A stretch of 64,000 bases of DNA from Mesorhizobium neociceri (GTDB lineage: Bacteria; Pseudomonadota; Alphaproteobacteria; Rhizobiales; Rhizobiaceae): positions 369,517 through 433,516 of the forward strand of contig NZ_JACDTY010000004.1 of NCBI RefSeq assembly GCF_013520985.1, given 5' to 3'. Under the pieces are notes generated by a model. It was not told the DNA's origin, did no database searches, and saw only the letters and a list, made by a program, of their open reading frames with translations. Shown here piece after piece: positions 8,075-15,733 of this stretch. The first letter of the stretch is position 1; every line of letters starts with the position of its first letter. The position numbers and the translations under genes are program-made.

Positions 8075-8821
8075 ATGACCAAGCTTTCAGGAAAGACCGC
8101 CCTTGTCACCGGCGCCTCGCGTGGGTTGGGCCGCGCGAGCGCGCTGGCTCTCGCCAGAATGGGTGCGCAGGTTCTGGTCCACTACAGCAGCGGCGCGAAA
8201 GAAGCCGAAGCCGTCGTCGCCGAGATCCGCAAGGCCGGCGGACGTGCAGACACTATTACCGCTGATCTTTCGGCGCCCGACGGGCCACACAAGCTCGCCA
8301 GCCAAGTCCGCGCCGTGGTTGGCGACCGGCTGGACATTCTCGTGGCCAATGCCGGAATCTCGAAGTCAGCGACCATCGAAGCGACGACGGTCGAGGATTT
8401 CGACAGGCTCTTCGCGGTCAACGTCCGCGCGCCGTTCTTCCTCGTCCAGCAGTTGCTGCCGATTATGGGTAAGGACGGCAGCATCGTGCTCCTCTCGTCG
8501 CTGGGCGCCCACGCCGCCGTTGGGACGCTTTCGGCCTATGCTGCGACCAAGGGCGCGATCGACACGTTGGTGAAGTACTTCGCCGCCGCGCTCGGCGAGC
8601 GCGGCATCCGCGTCAACGCGGTGGCGCCGGGTATTGTCGCAACCGACATGTCGAACTTTGCCAAGACGGATGAAGGGCAGGCTTTCGCGCTCGGTATCCA
8701 GTCGCTGAAGCGTCTCGCCCAGCCGGACGATATCGGCGGTGTCGTCGCCTTCCTTGCTTCCGACGACGCGCGCTGGATCAGTGGCGACACCGTTCGGGTC
8801 GATGGCGGCTCGAAGCTCTGA
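8075..8821 (+). CDS. SDR-family oxidoreductase
   Basis: A 248-residue classical SDR, with TGASRGLG (12-19), NAG at 92-94 and the catalytic S142, Y155 and K159 (YAATK). It resembles 3-oxoacyl-ACP-reductase-like SDRs often labelled glucose dehydrogenases, but that does not fix the substrate. It is the second of three SDRs in this cluster, suggesting a pathway with several alcohol/ketone steps or redundant stereospecific enzymes. Confidence 0.9.
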   Translation: MTKLSGKTALVTGASRGLGRASALALARMGAQVLVHYSSGAKEAEAVVAEIRKAGGRADTITADLSAPDGPHKLASQVRAVVGDRLDILVANAGISKSATIEATTVEDFDRLFAVNVRAPFFLVQQLLPIMGKDGSIVLLSSLGAHAAVGTLSAYAATKGAIDTLVKYFAAALGERGIRVNAVAPGIVATDMSNFAKTDEGQAFALGIQSLKRLAQPDDIGGVVAFLASDDARWISGDTVRVDGGSKL

Positions 8822-8850
8822 AGTCTCGGCCCGAGCCAGGAGCGAACCCG

Positions 8851-9540
8851 ATGCCGAGGTCAGTCGTCCAAAGAGACAAGTCATCAAACCGTCGCACAAG
8901 GCGGTCCGGACCTCTGGCACTTGGGCGACAGGCGAGCTTCTGGGTGTCGGCAGGCGTGGTCGCTCATACGCTTTGGACCAGCGCCGCGCCGGCCATGACC
9001 TACCAGCTCTACGCCGAGGAATGGCGTCTGACCCATACAGTGACCACGGGCATATTCGCCATATACCCCATCGTCGTCGTCACTATCCTCATCCTCTACG
9101 GGGACATCTCCGACCATATCGGTCGCCGGACGACGATGCTGCTGGGACTTGGCGCGTCGCTCGCCGGTGTGTTCTTGTTCGCGGTTGCGCCCAGCGTGCT
9201 TTGGCTCTTCGCTGGGCGTGCCTTCATGGGCGCCGGCGTCGGCCTGACCGCCGGACCTTCGACGGCGGCAGTGCTGGAGTTCAGCGCCGAGGGACAGGCG
9301 AAGCGGGCTTCATCCATCACAGCCGCCGCCCAGGCCTTTGGCTTGGCCGCGGCTCTGCTGCTGGGCGGCGGGTTGACGCAATACGCGCCGTGGCCCACCC
9401 ATCTCAGCTTCTGGATCCTGTTCGGATCTGGCAAGGCAATTTCCGCATCCAGGGCCGGACGGGGCACACGGCGACGACCACCACTAGGTCAGCAACTTTG
9501 TAGGATCAAATCGCCCAAAACACGCATTGACGGATTGTAG
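8851..9540 (+). pseudogene. Truncated MFS transporter (N-terminal half)
   Basis: The frame starts at ATG 8851 after AGGAG and encodes a normal MFS N-terminal half: six hydrophobic segments and the loop 2-3 motif GDISDHIGRRTT near residues 89-100. It breaks off around WPTHLSFWILF (near base 9425). The remaining 35-40 codons are basic, non-hydrophobic and unlike an MFS half. In another frame the junction region reads FPHPGPDGAHGDDHH then stop, which looks like the tail of a different gene. A deletion that joined two genes is the simplest explanation. A six-helix product is unlikely to transport. Confidence 0.75.
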
Positions 9541-9580
9541 ATAATCTGCAATCTTATGGCCGGGAACAAGGAAACAGAAA

Positions 9581-10090
9581 ATGCTCTCGCAGGACTTGAG
9601 TACCGAGCATTTCCGGCAATCGATGCGGCGCGTGGCGTCCACGGTTTGCGTGATCTCATGCAGCCACGATGGGCGCCGATACGGCATCACCGTCACGTCG
9701 GTCACGCCGCTCAGCTTTGCTCCCATTTCGATCCTTGCCTGCGTCAACCGCAACTCGTCGATCAACGTGCCGCTCAAGGAGGAGGGGCATTACTGCATCA
9801 ACGTGCTTCGAGCCTCGCAGGCCGACATATCCAACTCTTTCAGTGGCGGGCGGCCAGCCGAGAAGCGTTTCGACATTGGCGAGTGGACCGAAAGGGACGG
9901 CATTCCGTACCTGGCAAGTGCCCAGGCGAACCTGTTCTGCGAAATGGATCAGGCAATCTCCTACGCCACACACGACATCATCATCGGACGTGTCGCCGGG
10001 GTGGCATTCGCCTCCGATGTCGACCCGCTGATCTACCAGAACGGCGCCTACGCGCTGACGTCCCCCATGGTCCTGCAGAAGGCTGGATAG
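9581..10090 (+). CDS. Flavin reductase family protein (RutF/HpaC-like)
   Basis: A 169-residue FMN-binding split-barrel protein that reduces free flavin with NAD(P)H to feed a partner monooxygenase. The visible hallmarks are FRQSMRRVASTVCVISC at the N-terminus, YGITVTSVTPLSFAPISILACVNRNSS, and later the H-D pair in ATHDIIIGRV. It is 51 bp upstream of the LLM monooxygenase gene, the expected two-component arrangement. Its length fits the family. Confidence 0.92.
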   Translation: MLSQDLSTEHFRQSMRRVASTVCVISCSHDGRRYGITVTSVTPLSFAPISILACVNRNSSINVPLKEEGHYCINVLRASQADISNSFSGGRPAEKRFDIGEWTERDGIPYLASAQANLFCEMDQAISYATHDIIIGRVAGVAFASDVDPLIYQNGAYALTSPMVLQKAG

Positions 10091-10141
10091 GACTGTTTGC
10101 CAACGTCGACAGCAGTCGCCGAAGGATCTTAGGAGCAATGA

Positions 10142-11233
10142 ATGCAGCTTGGTCTCTTTAACCTGATGACGCTTCGCGATCATCCCGACGGCGCCCAGGG
10201 CGTGATGCGCGACACGCGCAAGATGGTGGAGACCGCCGATGAGCTCGGCTTCGACGTCGCGTGGTTCGCCGAGCACCATTTCGCCAACTATTCGAGCTCT
10301 CCTTCGCCGCTGATGATGTGCTCCTACGCGGCCGGCTGGACTAAGCGGATCAAGCTTGGCCCGGGCGTCATCGTGCTGCCGCTCTACAATCCGCTTCGCC
10401 TCGCCCAGGAGATCGCGGTCGCCGACACGCAAACCGAGGGTCGTCTGATCATCGGCTTGGGTACCGGCTATCAGCGCTATGAGTTCGACCGCTACAACGT
10501 CGTGCTGGACGATCGGGTCGAGGTTTTCCTCGAATATTGGGACGTCATCGAAAAGGCGCTCGTCGATGGCGAGGTCGAGTACAAGGGGAAGCACATTTCC
10601 CTTCCCAAGACCCACTTTGCGATCAGCACCCAGCAGAAGCCTCTTCCGCCGATCTTTGTGACCTCCTCCCACCCCAAGCTTCTCGATCGCTTCAAGAAGT
10701 GGAAGGCGGTCCCGTTCCTTGCAGCCAGCACCCTCGGATCGCCGGTGCTCTACAAGATGGTCGATGGGCTCAACGACGCCTGGACGTCCATCGGCGAGCA
10801 GCCTTCGACCAAGCCCTTGGCGATCATGCAGTACCTGGCCATAACCGACAGCCGCACCGAGGCATTGGCCGTGGCGGAGCGTGCCCGGTACGTGGGGCGT
10901 ATGGCGCACTATCTGCGCCATGCCTCACCGCCGTTGGACGACAACAGCTACATCAGCAACCAGGCGTACGAAGGCGAGTACACGCTCGACCAATATGCCG
11001 ACAACATGGTGGTAGGCGATCCGCACACCGTTGCCGAAAAGATGGTCGCGGACATCAAACGCCTCAATCCAAGCAACTACACCTGCAACTTCTCTTTCGG
11101 ATGCATGCCGATCGAATTGGCGCATCGCTCGATCATTCGATTCAAGAACGAGGTCGTGCCGCTGATCGAGAAGGAAGTGGGGCCTATCGAAGCTCTCGGC
11201 GTGACACCCGGGCTGGCGAGAAAGGCGAGCTGA
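10142..11233 (+). CDS. LLM-class flavin-dependent monooxygenase
   Basis: A 363-residue luciferase-like TIM-barrel monooxygenase using reduced FMN from the preceding flavin reductase. The AWFAEHHF motif (40-47), GPGVIVLPLYNPLRLAQEIA and GRLIIGLGTGY mark the family. RutA, nitrilotriacetate and alkanesulfonate monooxygenases are relatives in fold. Together with the RidA, hydrolase and flavin-reductase genes it recalls the Rut gene set, so oxidative opening or N-dealkylation of a small nitrogenous compound is a reasonable hypothesis. The substrate is not readable. Confidence 0.93.
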   Translation: MQLGLFNLMTLRDHPDGAQGVMRDTRKMVETADELGFDVAWFAEHHFANYSSSPSPLMMCSYAAGWTKRIKLGPGVIVLPLYNPLRLAQEIAVADTQTEGRLIIGLGTGYQRYEFDRYNVVLDDRVEVFLEYWDVIEKALVDGEVEYKGKHISLPKTHFAISTQQKPLPPIFVTSSHPKLLDRFKKWKAVPFLAASTLGSPVLYKMVDGLNDAWTSIGEQPSTKPLAIMQYLAITDSRTEALAVAERARYVGRMAHYLRHASPPLDDNSYISNQAYEGEYTLDQYADNMVVGDPHTVAEKMVADIKRLNPSNYTCNFSFGCMPIELAHRSIIRFKNEVVPLIEKEVGPIEALGVTPGLARKAS

Positions 11234-11290
11234 GCGGCCTGACAAATGCTCAGCCAACGATTTTGTCCGTAACAAGAAAAGGGGAATGAA

Positions 11291-12115
11291 ATGAGAACGA
11301 TTGTAAAGGCCCTGCTGGCGACAGCGGTTGCCACCTTGACGCTCGCAGGCCAGGTGCATGCCGAGTCAGCGCTCGACACGATCATCAAGAACAAGAAGCT
11401 GCGTTGTGGTATCATGCTGGACAGTCCGCCCGCCGGCTTCCGCGACTCGAACAACGAGCCCGACGGCTATGACGTGACGTACTGCAAGGACATGGCAAAG
11501 GCGCTCGGCGCAGAGCCGGAAATCATTGAAACACCTTCGCCGGATCGCATCCCGGCACTGGTTTCGAACCGCATCGACGTCCTGATCGCCTCGACCACGC
11601 CGACCCCGGCACGTGCGCTGACCGTAGCGTTCACCCAGCCATACACCAACAACGTCATGGCAGTCGTGACCCGCAAGGACACCGGCATAGCCCAATACTC
11701 CGACCTTGCATCCAAGAAACTTGGTGGCGTCGTTGGCACCACGCCTGAGCAACTCTTCAAGGATGAACTGGGCAAGGGCTGGCAGGGGAAGGGTGCGACC
11801 TATACGGGCTTTGCGAGCGATGCGGAGACCTTCATGGCTCTGCAGCAGGGCAAGATCGACGCAATCGTTATAAACGTCGCCGTCTTCAACGCGCTATCGC
11901 AAAGTGGTCAGTTCCCTGAGTTCGTGATGGCCGGGCTTGCCCCTCTCGCCGACTTCGGATCGATTGCCGTCAATCGTGACGACCAGCAATTCCTCAACTG
12001 GGCGCGCGTTTTCGTGTTCACTCAGGTCTCGAACGGGCGTTGGGCCGAGGTGTACCACAAGTACTACGGCAATGGTCCGCTGCCGCCGCTGACAGCTGAA
12101 GGCATTAACTTCTAA
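11291..12115 (+). CDS. Polar-amino-acid-type ABC transporter substrate-binding protein
   Basis: A 274-residue periplasmic binding protein (SBP family 3). A signal peptide ends at VHA-ES (24/25). The mature start LDTIIKNKKLRCGIMLDSPPAGF and the later DGYDVTYCKDMAKALG are typical of glutamine/lysine/arginine-type receptors. It is the first gene of a four-gene importer (binding protein, two permeases, ATPase), and a strong hairpin separates it from the first permease. The ligand may be the nitrogenous substrate of the surrounding monooxygenase cluster, by context only. Confidence 0.93.
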   Translation: MRTIVKALLATAVATLTLAGQVHAESALDTIIKNKKLRCGIMLDSPPAGFRDSNNEPDGYDVTYCKDMAKALGAEPEIIETPSPDRIPALVSNRIDVLIASTTPTPARALTVAFTQPYTNNVMAVVTRKDTGIAQYSDLASKKLGGVVGTTPEQLFKDELGKGWQGKGATYTGFASDAETFMALQQGKIDAIVINVAVFNALSQSGQFPEFVMAGLAPLADFGSIAVNRDDQQFLNWARVFVFTQVSNGRWAEVYHKYYGNGPLPPLTAEGINF

Positions 12116-12122
12116 CCATAGA

Positions 12123-12157
12123 GCTCGTGCCGGCAGGAAAACCCTGCCGGCACGAGC
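12123..12157 (+). promoter_or_regulatory. Perfect 15-bp hairpin between binding-protein and permease genes
   Basis: GCTCGTGCCGGCAGG (12123-12137), a five-base loop AAAAC, then the exact complement at 12143-12157. There is no T-run. Hairpins at this place in ABC operons are known to stabilise the upstream binding-protein message or reduce downstream expression, giving excess receptor. It ends 6 bp before the first plausible permease ATG (12163). Confidence 0.8.
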
Positions 12158-12171
12158 ATGGGATGATTGGC

Positions 12172-12834
12172 ATGAACGGCTATCAGTTCTACTGGTCCAT
12201 CGTCTGGGATTCACTGCCCCTGCTGCTGGCCGGAGCCTGGGTGACGATCCAGATCACCATTCTCGCCTTCATTGTCGGCACGCTGATTGCGATGCCCATG
12301 GCAGTCGCACGCCAGCAGGGCGAGGGATGGGCCTACCGCTTCTCGACCTGGTGGGTGGAGCTGTCGCGCAACACGCCTGCCGTCTTTCAGCTCTATCTCT
12401 TTTATTTCGGGCTGGGCGCCTTCCACATCAACATCCCCAGCTACGCCGCCGTCCTCATCTCCGTTTCCTTCAACAACGCCGGATACATGACAGAGATCTT
12501 CAGGGGTGGCCTCAACGCCATCCCGCGACAGCAGCTGTCGGCTTCGCGCTCGCTCGGCATGACCAGCCCGCAGAGCTTCATTCATGTCATCTTTCCGCAG
12601 ATGTTCAAGGTGATCTTCCTTGCCTATGTCACGCAAGGCATCTGGGGCATGCTGAACACCTCACTTGGCATGCTGGTCGGACTGCAAGAGCTCTCAGGCG
12701 CCACGCAGTACGCGCAGTCGGCATCCTTCCGGACATTCGAGTTCTTTCTGGTCACGGCGCTGATCTACTACGTCATAGCCAAAGGGCTGCAGTTCTCGTC
12801 CCAGCTGGCCTTCCGCCTCATATACAGGAGCTAG
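12172..12834 (+). CDS. Amino-acid-type ABC transporter permease (first)
   Basis: A 220-residue inner-membrane permease of the His/Glu/Gln/Arg/opine class, with several hydrophobic helices, the N-terminal GAWVTIQITILAF segment, SRNTPAVFQLYLFYFGLG, and the ATPase-contact EAA-like loop SASRSLGMTSPQSFIHVIFPQ. ATG 12172 (MNGYQFYW) is preferred; ATG 12163 is a close alternative. The open frame reaching back to 12127 runs through the hairpin and is unlikely. It is followed after 2 bp by the second permease. Confidence 0.9.
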   Translation: MNGYQFYWSIVWDSLPLLLAGAWVTIQITILAFIVGTLIAMPMAVARQQGEGWAYRFSTWWVELSRNTPAVFQLYLFYFGLGAFHINIPSYAAVLISVSFNNAGYMTEIFRGGLNAIPRQQLSASRSLGMTSPQSFIHVIFPQMFKVIFLAYVTQGIWGMLNTSLGMLVGLQELSGATQYAQSASFRTFEFFLVTALIYYVIAKGLQFSSQLAFRLIYRS

Positions 12835-12836
12835 GG

Positions 12837-13493
12837 GTGCAGTTTTCCTTCGCAAACCAAGGCCTCGCCTGGTCGGATGCGTATTTCCTGGCTCAGGGGC
12901 TGCTCAACACCGTCAGGCTGGCCGCCGCGGCAACCCTTGTCGGCACTCTTGCCGGGATCGTCCTTGGCTGGTTGCGCACCGTGTCCGTGACCGCGAGGAT
13001 CGCCACGGCCCCCTTCGTCGACATCATACGCAGCGTGCCGATGATCATCCAGCTGATACTCGCCAACAGCTTTCTGTCGATCCTGGGCTTCGGCGCTTCA
13101 CCCTTTTGGTTCGGTACCGTCGCGCTTGGTGCCTGGATGTCTGCAGTAACTGCCGAGGTGGTCCGGGCGGGCCTCCTGTCGGTCCCGCTTCAATATCGCA
13201 AGAGCGCTCGCTCGCTCGGCATGACCGGCTACCAGGAGCTTTTGTACATATCCTTGCCGCTGGCGTTCAGGACGGGACTGGCTCCGTGGATTGGGCTCGT
13301 CCTCAGCCTGATCAAGGACAGCGCTCTTGCGGGCGTGGTCGGCTACATCGAATACATGCGTTCCACCCAAATCCTCATCACCAGGACACATGAGACCTGG
13401 CTGCTGCTGATGGGGGCGGGGCTTTTCTATTTCCTTATCTGCTATCCGGTTTCCCGGTACAGCCGGCGCCTCGAAAGAAAGGTCCGCGTATGA
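12837..13493 (+). CDS. Amino-acid-type ABC transporter permease (second)
   Basis: A 218-residue partner permease starting at GTG 12837, 2 bp after the first permease stop and preceded by AGGAG (12826-12830). It shows LLNTVRLAAAATLVGT, the RSVPMIIQLIL segment and the coupling loop SARSLGMTGYQELLYISLPLAF. Its stop overlaps the ATPase start in ATGA. The frame is open far upstream, but those residues are the shadow of the first permease. Confidence 0.9.
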   Translation: MQFSFANQGLAWSDAYFLAQGLLNTVRLAAAATLVGTLAGIVLGWLRTVSVTARIATAPFVDIIRSVPMIIQLILANSFLSILGFGASPFWFGTVALGAWMSAVTAEVVRAGLLSVPLQYRKSARSLGMTGYQELLYISLPLAFRTGLAPWIGLVLSLIKDSALAGVVGYIEYMRSTQILITRTHETWLLLMGAGLFYFLICYPVSRYSRRLERKVRV

Positions 13494-14248
13494 TCCGCAT
13501 CAGCAACGTCCAGAAGGCCTTCGGATCGGTGATCGTGCTCAAGGGCATCGACCTCACGATCGAAAAGGGCGAACTCGTCTGCTTGATCGGCGCGAGCGGA
13601 TCGGGAAAATCAACGCTCCTGCAATGCATCAACGGGCTCGAACCGATCCAGGGCGGCGAGATCCTCGTAGACGGTATCAGCGTCCACGATCCCAAGACCG
13701 ATATCAACAAGTTGCGCTGCAAGCTGGGCATCGTGTTCCAGCAGTACAACGCCTTCCCGCACCTCACGGCGCTGGAAAATGTCGCGCTGGCACCCCGGGT
13801 GGTCGCAAAGCGCAGCCGCGCGGAGGCGCGCGCACTTGCGCAGAAGCATCTCGAGCATGTGGGGCTCGGCGACAAGGGCGACAGCTTGCCATCTCAGCTC
13901 TCAGGCGGCCAGCAGCAGCGTCTCGCCATTGCCCGAGCGCTTGCGATGGAGCCGAGCTACATGCTCTTCGACGAGGTCACCTCCGCACTCGATCCCGAAC
14001 TTGTCGGCGAAGTGCTTGAGACCATGCGCCTCCTGAAGAGCGAAGGCATGACGATGGTGGTTGTCACGCACGATATCAATTTCGCCCGGGAATCGGCGGA
14101 CCGCGTGGCCTTTCTCTGCCAGGGCGAAGTCTGCGAAATCGGCACGGCCGAAGAGGTAATCGACCATCCCCGCAAGGAACAGACGCAGAAGTTTCTGCGA
14201 CGCGAGAAGCGCACGCCCCTTGAGATCGTCAAAAGTTCAGTCGCCTAG
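13490..14248 (+). CDS. Amino-acid-type ABC transporter ATP-binding protein
   Basis: A 252-residue single-domain ATPase (GlnQ/HisP class). Walker A GASGSGKS is at 34-41, the Q-loop in VFQQYNAFPH near 82-91, the signature LSGGQQQR at 137-144 and Walker B YMLFDE at 157-162. It ends the four-gene importer. Its stop codon TAG (14246-14248) is shared with the first bases of a 105-bp palindromic repeat. Confidence 0.95.
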   Translation: MIRISNVQKAFGSVIVLKGIDLTIEKGELVCLIGASGSGKSTLLQCINGLEPIQGGEILVDGISVHDPKTDINKLRCKLGIVFQQYNAFPHLTALENVALAPRVVAKRSRAEARALAQKHLEHVGLGDKGDSLPSQLSGGQQQRLAIARALAMEPSYMLFDEVTSALDPELVGEVLETMRLLKSEGMTMVVVTHDINFARESADRVAFLCQGEVCEIGTAEEVIDHPRKEQTQKFLRREKRTPLEIVKSSVA

Positions 14249-14349
14249 AGCAATTCCAGGAAAAGTGTGGACGGCTTTCCCACAGGAATTGCGTCAAAAC
14301 AAAGAGTTAGGGCGGCTCACCGTTTCCGTGAAACGGTGAACTGCTCTAG
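14245..14349. repeat. 105-bp rhizobial palindromic intergenic repeat
   Basis: It begins CTAGAGCA (14245-14252) and ends with its exact reverse complement TGCTCTAG (14342-14349). Inside are further short inverted segments, such as CCGTTTC/GAAACGG near 14320-14337 and GGAATTGC/GCAATTCC. I recognise this general sequence (AGCAATTCCAGGAAAAGTG at the start, GAATTGCGTCAAAACAAAG in the middle) as a common intergenic element in Mesorhizobium and relatives, similar to RIME-type elements. The left end supplies the stop codon of the ATPase gene. Confidence 0.8.
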
Positions 14350-14385
14350 CGAATTCCATCCAAACGCAGCATCGAAGGGTAACTC

Positions 14386-15147
14386 ATGATCTCGTTCAAT
14401 CTCACGGGAAAGACAGCGCTCGTCACCGGGGGCGCATCGGGCATCGGCCGCGAGACCGCGCGCATGATGGCCAAGGCCGGCGCCAAGGTCGCAATCAACT
14501 ATCTGCCGGCGGACCAGCGGGGCGAGGCCGCTCTCGCTGAATTGCAAAAGGAGGGGCTCGACGTCATTGGTGCTCCAGGCGATGTCGGCGATGCCGGGCA
14601 GGCCAAGGCAATGGTGCTAGAGGCGGTGGTGAAGCTCGGCCGTCTCGACCTGCTCGTCAACAACGCGGGAATACCGGGCGTGAAGATCCCTGTGCCGATC
14701 AACGACCTGGACAGCATAACGGAGGAGCTTTGGGCAAGTCTCCTGAACGTCAACCTGATGAGCGTGTTCCGGTGCTCGAAGGCCGCGGCGCCCGCCCTTA
14801 AGGCGGCCAAAGGTTCGATCGTGAACACTGCTTCCATCGCCGGCTTCGGCGCCGTCGCCAGCACCATCGCCTATAGCGGCTCCAAGGCTGCCGTCATCAA
14901 CCTGACGAAGAACCTGGCGCGTGCGCTCGCTCCCGATGTGCGCGTCAATGCGGTGGCGCCCGGCGTCGTCGAAAGCTCGTGGGCGATTGAATGGTCGGAG
15001 GAGCGCCGTCAAAGCACCCTCACCAGCACGCCTCTGAAGAAAGTCTGCACCACGGCGGATGTCGCGGAGCTTATCGTCTTCCTCGGTTTCGCCGGCGCAC
15101 TGATCACCGGTCAGACGGTGGCGATCGACGGCGGCATCTCGATCTGA
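14386..15147 (+). CDS. SDR-family oxidoreductase
   Basis: A 253-residue classical SDR. TGGASGIG is at 14-21, NNAG at 92-95, and the catalytic residues are S150, Y163 and K167 (YSGSK). It lies just after the palindromic repeat and 17 bp before the RidA gene, with which it forms a pair. It is the third SDR of the cluster; the substrate is unknown. Confidence 0.9.
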   Translation: MISFNLTGKTALVTGGASGIGRETARMMAKAGAKVAINYLPADQRGEAALAELQKEGLDVIGAPGDVGDAGQAKAMVLEAVVKLGRLDLLVNNAGIPGVKIPVPINDLDSITEELWASLLNVNLMSVFRCSKAAAPALKAAKGSIVNTASIAGFGAVASTIAYSGSKAAVINLTKNLARALAPDVRVNAVAPGVVESSWAIEWSEERRQSTLTSTPLKKVCTTADVAELIVFLGFAGALITGQTVAIDGGISI

Positions 15148-15164
15148 TTAGCAAGTAGAACCGC

Positions 15165-15584
15165 ATGGAACTCGTGAAGCTCAAGTCCGGCAGCATCCTC
15201 GAAGAGAAGGAAGGCTACTCGCGGATCGTCGCCCTCGACAACTGGATCTACATGTCGCTGACCGCGGGGCGCGACTACAAGACCCGTGCGATGCCCGGGA
15301 CGGCGATCGAGCAGGCAAGGCAGGCGATGAAGAACGTCGAAGGCGCACTTGCGGCGGTCGGCAGCAGCCTTGCGGATGTAGTGCGGCGACATATCTTCAT
15401 TCCGCGTCAGGAAGACGTCCCGGAAGTCATGGCCTATATGGGCGAGAAGTTCGCGGGCATCGATCCAGCAAGCTGCGTCAGCTGCGGCCCGCTGGGCGGA
15501 CCAGAGTATCTCTTCGAAATCGAGATCACTGCGTATCGTGGTGCTGGCGCTCTTCCGGTGAGGAACCTGTCGATCTCGCTCTAA
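15165..15584 (+). CDS. RidA (YjgF/YER057c/UK114) family protein
   Basis: A 139-residue RidA-like protein. RidA proteins hydrolyse reactive enamines/imines to ketones, and RutC of the pyrimidine pathway belongs to the family. Visible features are the mid-protein stretch ALAAVGSSLADVVRRHIFI and the C-terminal YLFEIEITAYRGAG. It has GPLGGPEYLFEIEITA where canonical RidA has an arginine followed by V-E-x-E. I could not place the arginine that binds the carboxylate, so its activity may differ. It is located directly after an SDR in the monooxygenase cluster. Confidence 0.88.
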   Translation: MELVKLKSGSILEEKEGYSRIVALDNWIYMSLTAGRDYKTRAMPGTAIEQARQAMKNVEGALAAVGSSLADVVRRHIFIPRQEDVPEVMAYMGEKFAGIDPASCVSCGPLGGPEYLFEIEITAYRGAGALPVRNLSISL

Positions 15585-15662
15585 TTGAAAGTCAGGCGAG
15601 ACAGACCGCTTTCCACTTGTTCCGTAGCGATAGCTTAGTGGGAGGCTTCTCATTGGATAATT

Positions 15663-15692
15663 GCATTCGTATATAGTCTACATTCCGAATGC
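15663..15692. promoter_or_regulatory. Inverted repeat, candidate GntR/FCD operator
   Basis: GCATTCG (15663-15669), 16 bp, then CGAATGC (15686-15692) lie 42 bp before the GntR start. Between the arms is the AT-rich GTATATAGTCTAC. GntR/FadR-type regulators commonly bind such symmetric sites at their own promoter, so autoregulation is likely. This rests on symmetry and position only. Confidence 0.45.
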
Positions 15693-15733
15693 CCGTGCAG
15701 CCGATCTCCTGCTGTCGCCTTAGGAGGATCTTG

